NCBI RefSeq assembly: GCF_028807635.1
Contig: NZ_JARBAX010000001.1
Coordinates: 1,439,001 to 1,503,000 of the forward strand
Origin: Streptomyces spiramyceticus
GTDB taxonomy: Bacteria; Actinomycetota; Actinomycetes; Streptomycetales; Streptomycetaceae
Direction of reading: 5' to 3'
DNA length: 64,000 nucleotides
Part shown: positions 32,167-40,880 of the stretch, in pieces
Layout: each line of letters opens with the position of its first letter
Position numbering within the stretch: position 1 is the stretch's first letter
Made by a program: the position numbers and the translations under genes
The notes under the pieces: generated by a model
The model's input: only the letters and a program-made list of their open reading frames with translations
Databases searched by the model: none
What the model was told of the DNA's origin: nothing

Positions 32167-32814
32167 ATGGCTTCCACCAAGACCTCCAACGCGTCGCGCA
32201 AGGCCCGAATAGAGGAGATGCGCCGCGCCGAGCAGTCGCGCGAGCGCCGCAACCGGTTCCTGACCATCGGCATCAGCACCGTCGTCGTGGTCGGCCTCGT
32301 CGGCTTCGGGTCCTACGTCTTCCTCCAGGAGTCGGAGAAGAAGGAACAGAAGGTGGCCATGGCCAAGGCGCCTGTGAAGAAGGAGAAGTCCTGGGACGCG
32401 AAGAAGCTGGGCCGCAATCACGTCACCAAGGAAGTCTCCTACCCGATGACGCCGCCGGTGGGCGGCGACCACAGCCAGGTCTGGATGAACTGCGACCGGG
32501 ATGTCTACAAGAAGGAAATCCCGAAGGTGAACGCGGTGCACTCGCTGGAGCACGGCGCGGTGTGGGTGACGTACAACGACAAGGCGTCGGACGCGGACAT
32601 CAAGAAGCTCGAGGAGAAGGTCCGCAAGACGTCGTACTCGTTGATGAGCCCGGTCAAGGACCAGTCCGGTGCGCTCATGCTCAGCGCGTGGGGCAAGCAG
32701 GTCACGGTGGACAGCGCCTCCGACCCGCGGGTCGAGCAGTTCTTCACCAAGTACGTGCAGGGGCCGCAGACGCCTGAGCCCGGTGCGGCGTGCACGGGCG
32801 GAATGACCCTGTGA
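32167..32814 (+). CDS. DUF3105 membrane-anchored protein
   Basis: 215 residues. A charged cytoplasmic N-terminus, a single membrane helix (about 32-54) and an extracellular DUF3105 domain with YPMTPPVGGDHSQVW and VHSLEHGAVWVTY. Conserved His and Cys (WMNCDRDVY) hint at metal or redox chemistry, but no function is established. AGAAGGA lies upstream of ATG 32167. Its stop overlaps the start of the DUF305 gene by one base, so the pair is co-translated. Confidence 0.9.
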   Translation: MASTKTSNASRKARIEEMRRAEQSRERRNRFLTIGISTVVVVGLVGFGSYVFLQESEKKEQKVAMAKAPVKKEKSWDAKKLGRNHVTKEVSYPMTPPVGGDHSQVWMNCDRDVYKKEIPKVNAVHSLEHGAVWVTYNDKASDADIKKLEEKVRKTSYSLMSPVKDQSGALMLSAWGKQVTVDSASDPRVEQFFTKYVQGPQTPEPGAACTGGMTL

Positions 32815-33506
32815 TGACCCGTACGCACTGGGCCGCCGTCACGGCGGTCGTCCTGGCGCTGCTCTTCGCGGCGGCGGCCGTCACGGCGGCCGCCGGGAGC
32901 GGGGGCGAGGACGGTACCACCGGTGTCAGTACGCCCACGGTGGACTCCGCGGACGCGGGCTTCGCGCGGGACATGTCTGTGCACCACCAGCAGGCGGTGG
33001 AGATGTCCTTCATCGTCCGCGACCGTACGAAGGACGAAGAGGTGCGCCGGCTGGCGTACGACATCGCCAACACCCAGGCCAACCAGCGGGGCATGATGCT
33101 CGGCTGGCTCGACCTGTGGGAGCTGCCGAAGGTGTCGTCGGACGAGCCGATGGCCTGGATGGCGGGCGCTGGGGGCTCTTCCGGGCACGGTGGTCATGGT
33201 GCTGCCGGCGGCGGTGCGGCGCACGGGGCGCACGAGGTGCGTGACGGGGCGCTCATGCCCGGCATGGCCACCAAGAGCGAGCTGGCGAAGCTGCGTGAGG
33301 CGGACGGCAAGCGGGCGGAGATCCTCTATCTCCAGCTGATGACCGACCACCACAAGGGCGGCGTCGCGATGGCTCAGGGCTGTGTCGAGCGGTGCGAGGT
33401 CGGCACGGAGCGGGCCCTGGCCCAGGGCATGGTCGACGCGCAGGAGTCGGAGATCGCTCTGATGACGGATCTGCTCAAGGCGCGGGGTGCGGCTCCGCGT
33501 TCCTGA
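32814..33506 (+). CDS. DUF305 exported four-helix protein
   Basis: 230 residues with an N-terminal signal or anchor helix. The ferritin-like DUF305 fold shows its two HH motifs: MSVHHQQAVEM near 58 and MTDHHKGGVAMAQ near 180, with a Gly/His-rich insert between (HGGHGAAGGGAAHGAHE) that could bind metal. DUF305 proteins often occur near copper or redox genes; the function is unproven. The start overlaps the DUF3105 stop (TGATG). The last 32 bases overlap the convergent hydrolase gene. Confidence 0.9.
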   Translation: MTRTHWAAVTAVVLALLFAAAAVTAAAGSGGEDGTTGVSTPTVDSADAGFARDMSVHHQQAVEMSFIVRDRTKDEEVRRLAYDIANTQANQRGMMLGWLDLWELPKVSSDEPMAWMAGAGGSSGHGGHGAAGGGAAHGAHEVRDGALMPGMATKSELAKLREADGKRAEILYLQLMTDHHKGGVAMAQGCVERCEVGTERALAQGMVDAQESEIALMTDLLKARGAAPRS

Positions 33507-34422
33507 GTCTGCCCTTGCGCTGAATCTCCTGGACCGCCCGGACCACCAGGTCCGGGCGGTCCAGCATCATCAAGTGGCCGGAAGGCTCGGCGACTTCGAA
33601 GCGGGCGCCGAGCTGTCCGGCGAGGGCCCGCTGCCGGTCGAGCCAGCGCAGCGAGGAGCGGCCGCCCTTGCCGTCGTACGCCGCCAGGACCGCCGCCGGG
33701 ACGCCGTCGGGCAGCGGGGAACGGTCGCGCAGCGCGAGGAGTTCGGCTGCGACCGCGCGGTAGTGGGTGTTCTCCAGGAGTGCGCCGCGCAGGACGCGCG
33801 AGGTGCGGTAGCAGCGGCGTACAAGAGCGTCGGGCGCCGGATCACCGCCGTCGCCGGTGCGGCTCAGGCTGACCGTCGCCCGGCGGGCCAGGGGGCCCAG
33901 CGCCGCCGGGGCGCCGGTCGCGGTGAGGGCCGCGGCGAGGGCCCGGGCGGCGGCAGTGCGCAGGGCCGGCGCGGCAGGGGTGCGGGCGTGCTCCTCGACG
34001 CTGGAGTCGACCAGCACGACGGCTGCCGTACGGGCCGGGTGGAGGCGGGCGAAAGCCTCCGCGTGGAATCCGGCGACGGAATGGCCCACGACGGTGGCGG
34101 GTCGGCCGGCGCTGAACCTGTTCGCGATGGCGGGCAGCGCGTCGAGGATCGCGGCGATACGGTGCGCCTCACCGGCAGCGGTCGGCGGCGTGCTCGCGGG
34201 GCCGCTGAGGCCGTGCCCGGGGCGGTCGAACCGTACGACCGTGAAGGACGGCGCGAGCAGCCGTGCCACGGGATCCCAGTCGAACCAGCTCATCCCGAGC
34301 CCGGCGCTCAGCACACACACCGGGCCACTGCCGTCGACGACCACATGGTGCGGTACGCCGCCGATCCGGATGAAACGGCGATGCGAAGCGGAAGCCGAAG
34401 TCGAGGTCGAAGTCGAAGTCAC
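33475..34422 (-). CDS. Alpha/beta-hydrolase
   Basis: 315 residues. The fold shows the oxyanion segment (LSAGLGMSWFDW), the nucleophile elbow GHSVAGFHAE near 110 and a C-terminal His in PSGHLMMLDRPD. Substrate unknown. The N-terminus is a short Thr/Ser repeat from six-base units of TCGAAG/TCGAGG type. GTG 34422 overlaps the stop of the DUF998 gene by four bases, indicating an operon. The 3' end overlaps the DUF305 gene by 32 bases on the opposite strand. Confidence 0.88.
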   Translation of the reverse strand: MTSTSTSTSASASHRRFIRIGGVPHHVVVDGSGPVCVLSAGLGMSWFDWDPVARLLAPSFTVVRFDRPGHGLSGPASTPPTAAGEAHRIAAILDALPAIANRFSAGRPATVVGHSVAGFHAEAFARLHPARTAAVVLVDSSVEEHARTPAAPALRTAAARALAAALTATGAPAALGPLARRATVSLSRTGDGGDPAPDALVRRCYRTSRVLRGALLENTHYRAVAAELLALRDRSPLPDGVPAAVLAAYDGKGGRSSLRWLDRQRALAGQLGARFEVAEPSGHLMMLDRPDLVVRAVQEIQRKGRLRNAEPHPAP

Positions 34423-35105
34423 TCGTACAGCTTCTCGCGTGCCACTGACAATGCGAGCACAGTCAGCCAGACCGCCACCAGCAGCACCTGGATCCGCTGT
34501 CCGACCCCCAGCAGCCAGGTGCCCTGTCCGGCCTCGAAGGCTGCGACGGCGGCCAGGGTCCATACGGTGGCGATGAGTTCGGCCGTGACGATGACGGGTC
34601 CGGTACGGGCGAGGGGCGCCCAGCGGCCGTACCGGCGGGCCGCGAGCGTGAGCGCCACCATCGCGACGACGGCTCCGGTCGTCGCGAGGGTGCTGCTCCA
34701 CGAGTGCGCCGCGTGCGTGACCGGGACGAGGCCCGCCGCCTCTCGGGCCCCGCACTGAGCGTCGGCGGTCGGCGCGCAGCTCAGCGGCAGCCGGGAGTCG
34801 GCGGCGGTGAGGGCGCCGAAGAAGGCGATGCCGGCCCAGCCGGTGACCGTCCAGAGCCTGCGCGGGCGGTACCTGACGAAGGCCCAGAGCGCGCCAGCGA
34901 GCACCAGCAGGCCCGCGATCAGGTCGGTGGCCCGGAAGAGGCCACCGCGCGGCTGGTCGGCCGCGGCGAGCTCACTCACGTACGTACGCGCGGGGTCGAG
35001 GCCGGTCACGAGGACGGCCTCAAGTGCCCAGGCGGTGTACGTGACGGCGCCGAGCGCGAGGAGGGCGGCGACGGGCCGACTACCGCGGAGAAGCTCAAAG
35101 GACAT
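34419..35105 (-). CDS. DUF998 membrane protein
   Basis: About 228 residues with six predicted membrane helices. The sequence YTAWALEAVLVTGLDPARTYVSELAA and the later HSWSSTLA fit the DUF998 family of unknown function. ATG 35105 is chosen; ATG 35147 is an alternative with a slightly better purine stretch. It is coupled to the alpha/beta-hydrolase by a GTGA overlap, so the hydrolase may act on a lipid or membrane substrate; this is a guess from position. Confidence 0.8.
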   Translation of the reverse strand: MSFELLRGSRPVAALLALGAVTYTAWALEAVLVTGLDPARTYVSELAAADQPRGGLFRATDLIAGLLVLAGALWAFVRYRPRRLWTVTGWAGIAFFGALTAADSRLPLSCAPTADAQCGAREAAGLVPVTHAAHSWSSTLATTGAVVAMVALTLAARRYGRWAPLARTGPVIVTAELIATVWTLAAVAAFEAGQGTWLLGVGQRIQVLLVAVWLTVLALSVAREKLYE

Positions 35106-35275
35106 GGTTGGCGCAACGCTACTTCGGAATCGGGGCGCGTCGGCCATCTCTCGTGCCCTCGTGTGCCGCCGCATGCCGGGTGGCTCGGCTACCGGCACAT
35201 AGAGAACTACGGGACACATGTGTGCCCTGTTAATGTCATCGAACTCTTATTCGCCCATGGCCTCAAGGACGTCGG

Positions 35276-36115
35276 ATGACCATGCCCGCCCCGCCCAGCG
35301 GCCAGAGTCCGTGGGGCCCGCCGCCGGCCGGTTTTCAGGGGCCGCCGCCCATGATGGCGCAGCCGCGCAACGGCCTGGGCGTCGCGGCCCTGGTGCTCGG
35401 CATAGCCGGTGTCGTCCTCGGCCTGGCCGTGTTGCTGTTCTGGATGTCCTGGCTGCCCGCCCTGCTGGCGCTGGTCTTCGGCATCGTCGGACTCGGTCAC
35501 GCCCGCAAGGGTCTGGCGACCAACAAGGGCATGGCCCTCACCGGCCTGATCCTCGGCGCGGTGGGTCTCCTGCTCGCCGTCGGCGGCGGGGTGTTCACCG
35601 TCACGAAGGTCACAGAGATCACCGACGACGTCCGCGCGGAGGTCGAGTCGGCGGAGGCGTCCGCGAAGGCCTCGGCATCGGCGGAAGCCTCGGCGTCCGC
35701 CGCGGCGGAGGCGGCCAGGAACCTGGAGTTCGGTGAGACGTACACGTACGAGAATGGCCTGAAGATCACCGTCTCCAAGCCGCAGCCGTACGTTCCGGAC
35801 GATTACGTACTCGGTCACGCAAAAGACAACAAGGCGGTCCAGGTGACGGTCATCGCCGTCAACGGCGGCACCGCGAAGGTCGACTTCAAGACGGGCCTGC
35901 CGAGTGTCAGCGACGCCGACGGGGCCGATGCGGAGCTCCTGATCGACGGCAGCGGCCGGCAGAAGGTCCTCACCGGCAACCTCCTCCCCGGGAAGCGGTC
36001 CGTCGGGAAGTACGCCTACTCCCTGCCTCCCGGCGCGGCAGACCGGATGCAGGTCGAATTCAGCCCCGACGTGATGGAGTACGAGGACGCGGTCTGGACC
36101 GGCCCGACGAAGTGA
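35276..36115 (+). CDS. DUF4190 membrane protein with extracellular DUF4352-like domain
   Basis: 279 residues. A Pro-rich N-terminus and two to three membrane helices (about 33-105; LGVAALVLGIAGVVLG is the DUF4190 signature) lead to an Ala/Ser/Glu coiled segment and an immunoglobulin-like outer domain (FGETYTYENGLKITV onward). Such proteins are common in Streptomyces and of unknown function. AGGACG precedes ATG 35276. Confidence 0.85.
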   Translation: MTMPAPPSGQSPWGPPPAGFQGPPPMMAQPRNGLGVAALVLGIAGVVLGLAVLLFWMSWLPALLALVFGIVGLGHARKGLATNKGMALTGLILGAVGLLLAVGGGVFTVTKVTEITDDVRAEVESAEASAKASASAEASASAAAEAARNLEFGETYTYENGLKITVSKPQPYVPDDYVLGHAKDNKAVQVTVIAVNGGTAKVDFKTGLPSVSDADGADAELLIDGSGRQKVLTGNLLPGKRSVGKYAYSLPPGAADRMQVEFSPDVMEYEDAVWTGPTK

Positions 36116-36240
36116 AGCGGGCGCGCGGAGGCGTCCTCGGGAGCGTTCTCGGGAGCGGGCGCGGGTGTCGGGCGCGGAAGCGGAAGCGGGCGCGGAAGCG
36201 GGTGTCGGGCTCCGGAGTGGGGCGCCGGAGTGGGGCGCCC
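36116..36240. repeat. Short degenerate tandem repeats
   Basis: A GC-rich stretch between the DUF4190 gene and nadE, built from repeated six- to thirteen-base units such as GCGGAAGC, CGGGAGCG and two copies of GGAGTGGGGCGCC. No gene is seen. It may act as a transcription barrier; function is unclear. Confidence 0.55.
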
Positions 36241-36301
36241 CACACATGTCCGTACGGCTCCCGCCAGGACATCGCGTCAATCTGACGGTTAGGCTGACTA
36301 C

Positions 36302-38056
36302 GTGCCTCAACTACGCCTCGCTCTGAATCAGATCGACTCGACCGTCGGCGACCTCTCCGGCAACGCCGAAGCGATCGTCCACTGGACCCGCCACGCCGCC
36401 GAGCAGGGCGCCCACCTTGTGGCGTTCCCCGAGATGGCGCTGACCGGTTACCCCGTCGAGGACCTCGCCCTGCGGTCGTCCTTCGTCGAGGCGTCGCGCG
36501 ACGCCGTACGGTCGCTCGCGGTGCGCCTCGCCGAGGAGGGCTTCGGGGAGATCCCGGTCATCGTCGGCTACCTCGACCGCTGCGAGAAGGCCCAGCCCCG
36601 CTACGGCCAGCCCGCCGGGTCGCCGCAGGACGCCGCCGCCGTGCTGTACCGCGGCGAGGTCGCACTGTCCTTCGCCAAGCACCACCTCCCCAACTACGGC
36701 GTCTTCGACGAGTTCAGGTACTTCGTGCCGGGCGACTCGATGCCCGTCATCCGCATCCACGGCGTCGATGTCGCCCTCGCCATCTGCGAGGACCTCTGGC
36801 AGGACGGCGGCCGCGTACCGGCGACCCGGTCCGCGGGGGCGGGGCTGCTCGTGTCCATCAACGCCTCTCCGTACGAGGTCCACAAGGACGACAGCCGGCT
36901 CGATCTGGTGCGCAAGCGCGCCCAGGAGGCGGGCTGCACGACGGCGTACATCGCGATGATCGGCGGCCAGGACGAACTGGTCTACGACGGCGACTCGATC
37001 GTCTGCGACAAGGACGGCGAAGTCATCGCACGGGCGCCGCAGTTCTCGGAGGGCAGCATGCTGCTCGACCTGGACCTGCCGGCCGCGAGCGGGGACGCGC
37101 CGACCGGGATCGTCGACGACGGGCTGCTGATCGACCGCGTCGTTCTCTCCGAGGAGCCGGTCGCGGCGTACGAGCCGGAGCTGACCGGGGGTTACGCGGA
37201 GCGCCTCGACGACGACGAGGAGGTGTACTCGGCGCTGGTCGTGGGCCTACGGGCGTACGCCGCAAAGAATGGTTTCAGCAGCGTCCTGATCGGACTGTCC
37301 GGCGGCATCGACTCGGCGCTCGTGGCCGCGATCGCGTGCGACGCGCTGGGCGCGCAGAACGTGTACGGCGTTTCGATGCCGTCGAAGTACTCGTCGGACC
37401 ACTCCAAGGGCGACGCGGCGGAGCTGGCGCGGCGTACCGGGCTGAACTACCGGACCGTCGCGATCGAGCCGATGTTCGACGCGTACATGGACTCGCTGGG
37501 CCTGACCGGGCTCGCCGAGGAGAACCTCCAGTCGCGGCTGCGCGGCACGACGCTGATGGCGATCTCCAACGAGGAGGGCCACATCGTGCTGGCGCCGGGC
37601 AACAAGTCCGAGCTGGCGGTGGGCTATTCGACGCTCTACGGCGACTCGGTCGGCGCGTACGGTCCGATCAAGGACGTCTACAAGACGTGGGTCTTCGCGC
37701 TTGCGCGGTGGCGCAACAAGGCGGCGGAGGAGCGGGGCCAGACGCCGCCGATCCCGGAGAACTCCATCTCCAAGCCGCCGAGCGCGGAGCTCCGGCCGGG
37801 GCAGGTGGACACGGACTCCCTCCCGGACTACGACGTCCTGGACCGGATCCTGGAGATGTACGTCGACAAGGACCAGGGCCTGGAGGCGATCGTCGCGGCG
37901 GGCTTCGACCGGGAGCTGGTCGCGAAGACGCTGCGGATGGTGGACACGGCGGAGTACAAGCGCCGGCAGTACCCGCCGGGCACGAAGATCTCCGCGAAGG
38001 GCTTCGGCAAGGACCGGCGTCTGCCGATCACGAACCGGTGGCGCGAGTCGGTCTGA
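36302..38056 (+). CDS. nadE: Glutamine-dependent NAD+ synthetase
   Basis: Last step of NAD synthesis: nicotinate adenine dinucleotide, glutamine and ATP give NAD+. 584 residues. The N-terminal nitrilase-type glutaminase has the Glu-Lys-Cys triad in FPEMAL near 43, KHHLPNYG near 127 and ICEDLW near 162. The C-terminal synthetase has the PP-loop GLSGGIDSALV near 333. The start is GTG 36302. The size fits the short bacterial glutamine-dependent class. No operon partners are seen; it is followed by a tandem-repeat region. Confidence 0.96.
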   Translation: MPQLRLALNQIDSTVGDLSGNAEAIVHWTRHAAEQGAHLVAFPEMALTGYPVEDLALRSSFVEASRDAVRSLAVRLAEEGFGEIPVIVGYLDRCEKAQPRYGQPAGSPQDAAAVLYRGEVALSFAKHHLPNYGVFDEFRYFVPGDSMPVIRIHGVDVALAICEDLWQDGGRVPATRSAGAGLLVSINASPYEVHKDDSRLDLVRKRAQEAGCTTAYIAMIGGQDELVYDGDSIVCDKDGEVIARAPQFSEGSMLLDLDLPAASGDAPTGIVDDGLLIDRVVLSEEPVAAYEPELTGGYAERLDDDEEVYSALVVGLRAYAAKNGFSSVLIGLSGGIDSALVAAIACDALGAQNVYGVSMPSKYSSDHSKGDAAELARRTGLNYRTVAIEPMFDAYMDSLGLTGLAEENLQSRLRGTTLMAISNEEGHIVLAPGNKSELAVGYSTLYGDSVGAYGPIKDVYKTWVFALARWRNKAAEERGQTPPIPENSISKPPSAELRPGQVDTDSLPDYDVLDRILEMYVDKDQGLEAIVAAGFDRELVAKTLRMVDTAEYKRRQYPPGTKISAKGFGKDRRLPITNRWRESV

Positions 38057-38065
38057 GTGGGGGGT

Positions 38066-38415
38066 GGCCACCCCGCCTGCCCCGTTCGGGGGGGCGCGAG
38101 ACGGTGGACGCCCCCGTGGGGCGCGGGGGCACCGTCGGCGGTGCGGGCCGGTGGGCGGTGCGCCCGCCTGCGCCGGGCACCTGCCCCACCGCGCCCGCCC
38201 GTTCAGGGGGCCACAGGCCGCGGACGCCCCCGTGGAGCGCTGGGCGCCGTCGACGGGTGCGGCGCAGTGGGTAGTGCGCCCGCCTGCGCCGGGCACCTGC
38301 CCCACCGCGCCCGCCCGTTCAGGGGGCCACAGGCCGCGGACGCCCCCGTGGAGCGCTGGGCGCCGTCGACGGGTGCGGCGCAGTGGGTAGTGCGCCCGCC
38401 TGCGGCGGGTGCCTG
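38066..38415. repeat. 116-base tandem repeat array
   Basis: Two exactly identical 116-base units lie at 38161-38276 and 38277-38392. A diverged unit precedes them (from about 38066) and a partial one follows (to about 38415). Each begins CGCCCGCCTGCGCCGGGCAC and carries GTTCAGGGGGCCACAGGCCG followed by a GGACGCCCCCGTGGAGC block. The 522-base gap after nadE is otherwise without genes. Perfect identity points to recent duplication. Confidence 0.9.
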
Positions 38416-38424
38416 TCCCCCCGC

Positions 38425-38455
38425 CCGGTTGATTTTCAGCCCGTCCGGCGCTTCG
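38425..38455. repeat. Partial copy of the dispersed GC repeat core
   Basis: GATTTTCAGCCCGTCCGGCG matches the loop and inner arm of the palindrome at 4.6 kb. Only this small part is present, right after the tandem array. Confidence 0.6.
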
Positions 38456-38481
38456 GCCTGGGCATGGGTGACCTTTTCCAC

Positions 38482-38524
38482 GAGAGAGGGGGAGAGTACG
38501 TTCCTGTGCGGAACAAACTCTCTC
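38482..38524. terminator. Nested hairpin downstream of the EEP gene
   Basis: GAGAGAG (38482-38488) pairs with CTCTCTC (38518-38524), enclosing GTTCC/GGAAC around TGTGC. It lies about 55 bases after the stop of the minus-strand EEP gene and could end its transcript. Confidence 0.4.
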
Positions 38525-38578
38525 AGGTGAAGTGCTCCGCGACGTAAACGCCGGGTTGCGACCGAGCGTGCGTGCCCG

Positions 38579-39604
38579 TCAGATCTCCACCCGCGCCGCG
38601 ATCGGCAGATGGTCGCTGCCCGTGTCCGGCAGCGCCCAGGACGACACCGGGTCGATCCCCTTCACCATGATCTGGTCGATCCGCGCCATCGGGAACGCCG
38701 CAGGCCAGCTGAAGCCGAAGCCGTCGCCCGCCGCGCCCTGCGTGGACCGCATCTGGGAGGTGACCGCGTTCAGGGCCCTGTCGTTCATGGTGCCGTTGAG
38801 GTCGCCGAGGAGGACGACCTTGCCGAGGGGCTCGCGGGCGATGGCCTCGCCGAGCGCGTCGGCGCTGTCGTCGCGCTGGCCGGCCGTGAAGCCGGCGTTG
38901 ACCTTGACCCGTACGGAGGGGAGATGCGCGACGTACACGGCGACCTCCCCCTCCGGCGTCGTCACCGTCGAACGCATGGCGCGGGTCCAGCCCATCTTGA
39001 TGTCGACCGGCCGCGTGTCGGACATCGGGTACTTGCTCCACAGCCCGACGGTGCCCTGCACCGAGTGGTACTTGTACGTGCCGGACAGAGCGCTCTCGTA
39101 CGACGGCACCGCGCTGGCCTTGAGCTCCTCAAGGGCCACCACATCGGCACCGGATTCGGCCAGTTTGCGGGCCGTGCCCTCGGGGTCCGGGTTTTCGGCG
39201 TTCACGTTGTGGGTGGCGACCGTCAGGTTGCCCCCCGTGCCCGCCTTGTCGGTGAGCAGACCCCCGAAAAGGTTCAGCCAGACAATCGCCGGCAGGAGCA
39301 GGGCGACCAGCGCGGTCGCCGAGCGGCGGACCAGCGCCATGACGAGCAGCACAGGGATACCGACCACGCCCAGCCAGGGCAGGAACGTCTCGGTGAGGCT
39401 GCCGAGGTTGCCGACGGTGTTGGGGATCTCCGCATGGAAGACCATCAGCAGCGTGAGCAGGACCGCACAGACCGCGAGGAGGACGCCGCGCCGCCAGATG
39501 CCCCTGTCGCGGCGCCAGCGGTCGAGGCGGCGCCGGAGACGGGACCCCGAACGCTCGGATTCCGAGCTGCCGTTCCCCGGGTCCGTCATGTACGCCTGTG
39601 CCAT
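38579..39604 (-). CDS. Membrane-anchored endonuclease/exonuclease/phosphatase family protein
   Basis: 341 residues. A charged N-terminus (1-38) is followed by three membrane helices (about 39-110). The catalytic EEP domain is predicted outside, with THNVNAEN, VALEELK, GDLNGT and a final GSDHLPI metal/catalytic motif. The family hydrolyses phosphodiester or phosphomonoester bonds; the substrate here could be DNA, lipid or sugar phosphate. The start at 39604 has GAGGA upstream. The 313-base gap to panB (39605-39917) shows no gene or clear site. Confidence 0.87.
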   Translation of the reverse strand: MAQAYMTDPGNGSSESERSGSRLRRRLDRWRRDRGIWRRGVLLAVCAVLLTLLMVFHAEIPNTVGNLGSLTETFLPWLGVVGIPVLLVMALVRRSATALVALLLPAIVWLNLFGGLLTDKAGTGGNLTVATHNVNAENPDPEGTARKLAESGADVVALEELKASAVPSYESALSGTYKYHSVQGTVGLWSKYPMSDTRPVDIKMGWTRAMRSTVTTPEGEVAVYVAHLPSVRVKVNAGFTAGQRDDSADALGEAIAREPLGKVVLLGDLNGTMNDRALNAVTSQMRSTQGAAGDGFGFSWPAAFPMARIDQIMVKGIDPVSSWALPDTGSDHLPIAARVEI

Positions 39605-39917
39605 TCCGCTGTCCTCACTGCCTTGCCATGCCCTGCACACCGGCCCCGCCTGTGACCCTAGGGGATTGCCGGTGCCTTTCTCTGCCGCCCAACACGGCGG
39701 CCGTCCTGACACGAGGACGACGGGGCGAGGGTGCGGGTTCCGGTTCCTGTACGCGGAGGGCCCGCTGTGACGAAACGCGCACAAACCAGCCAGCGGCGCG
39801 GACAGCCCTCAGTAGCCGCACCGTCCCCACTTCCCGTAGGCCCCGGTGGGGTGTCACCATGGTTGTGGTCCGGGGACGCCGTCAGGGCGCCTCGAGATTT
39901 CGAAGGAGCCGTTAGCC

Positions 39918-40781
39918 ATGACGCTTCAGGCTGCCCACAAGACACCCGCCGACAGCAGCAAGGCGCTGTACGGAGGCAAGGGCACTCGCCGCATCACGGT
40001 CCATGACATCGCCGCCGCCAAGGAGCGCGGCGAGAAGTGGCCCATGCTCACCGCGTACGACGCCATGACCGCCTCGGTCTTCGACGAGGCCGGTATCCCG
40101 GTCATGCTCGTGGGCGACTCCATGGGCAACTGCCACCTCGGTTACGACACCACTGTGCCGGTCACTCTCGACGAAATGACCATGCTGTCCGCCGCTGTCG
40201 TACGGGGCACGAGCCGCGCCCTCGTCGTCGGCGACCTCCCCTTCGGCTCCTACCAGGAGGGCCCCGTCCAGGCGCTGCGCAGTGCCATCCGGCTGGTCAA
40301 GGAGGCCGGGGTCGGCGCGGTCAAGCTGGAGGGCGGCGATCGCTCACTGGCCCAGACCGAGCTGATCGTGCAGTCCGGCATCCCGGTCATGTCGCACCTG
40401 GGCCTGACACCGCAGTCCGTGAACACCATGGGCTACCGGGTGCAGGGCCGCGACGACGAAACGGCCCACAAGCTGCTCCGTGACGCGAAGGCCGCCCAGG
40501 ACGCCGGCGCGTTCGCGGTCGTGCTGGAGCTCGTACCGGCCGAGCTGGCCGCCGAGGTCACGCGCTCGCTGCACATCCCGACGATCGGCATCGGCGCAGG
40601 TCCCGACACGGACGCCCAAGTGCTCGTGTACACCGACATGGTCGGTCTCACGGGCGGCAAGGTGCCGCGCTTCACCAAGCAGTACGCGAACCTCCGGCAG
40701 ACCCTCGGGGACGCTGCGAAGGCGTTCGCCGACGAGGTGGTCGGCGGGGCGTTCCCGCAGGAGGAGCACACCTTCCACTAG
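39918..40781 (+). CDS. panB: 3-methyl-2-oxobutanoate hydroxymethyltransferase
   Basis: First committed step of pantothenate synthesis: a hydroxymethyl group moves from methylene-tetrahydrofolate to ketoisovalerate. 287 residues, a typical PanB length. Motifs MLTAYDAMTASVFDEAG, LVGDSMGNCHLGYDTT (metal Asp), KLEGG, GIPVMSHLGLTPQ and GIGAG are all present. ATG 39918 follows GAAGGAG. It appears monocistronic, with a good terminator after it. Confidence 0.97.
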   Translation: MTLQAAHKTPADSSKALYGGKGTRRITVHDIAAAKERGEKWPMLTAYDAMTASVFDEAGIPVMLVGDSMGNCHLGYDTTVPVTLDEMTMLSAAVVRGTSRALVVGDLPFGSYQEGPVQALRSAIRLVKEAGVGAVKLEGGDRSLAQTELIVQSGIPVMSHLGLTPQSVNTMGYRVQGRDDETAHKLLRDAKAAQDAGAFAVVLELVPAELAAEVTRSLHIPTIGIGAGPDTDAQVLVYTDMVGLTGGKVPRFTKQYANLRQTLGDAAKAFADEVVGGAFPQEEHTFH

Positions 40782-40799
40782 CCACTGCCCGCACCAGAG

Positions 40800-40832
40800 A
40801 CAGCCCGCCGACTTCCCCCATCGGCGGGCTGT
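40800..40832 (+). terminator. Terminator after panB
   Basis: A 12-base perfect stem (ACAGCCCGCCGA and its complement) around CTTCCCCCA, 18 bases after the panB stop. Confidence 0.88.
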
Positions 40833-40880
40833 CGGCGTTCTGTCGGTGCGTTGTCAGTGGCGGCTGTTCTCATAGTCGGC

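Noticed and set aside
38066..38415. CRISPR-like array
   Set aside because: Units are contiguous 116-base tandem copies without unique spacers, and no cas gene is present.
38057..38530. Plus-strand ORFs across the tandem repeats after nadE
   Set aside because: The frames are open only because the GC-rich repeat lacks stops; the protein is just the repeat translated.
39731..40006. Open frame leading into panB
   Set aside because: It overlaps the panB start in another frame, has no family signature, and ends within panB.
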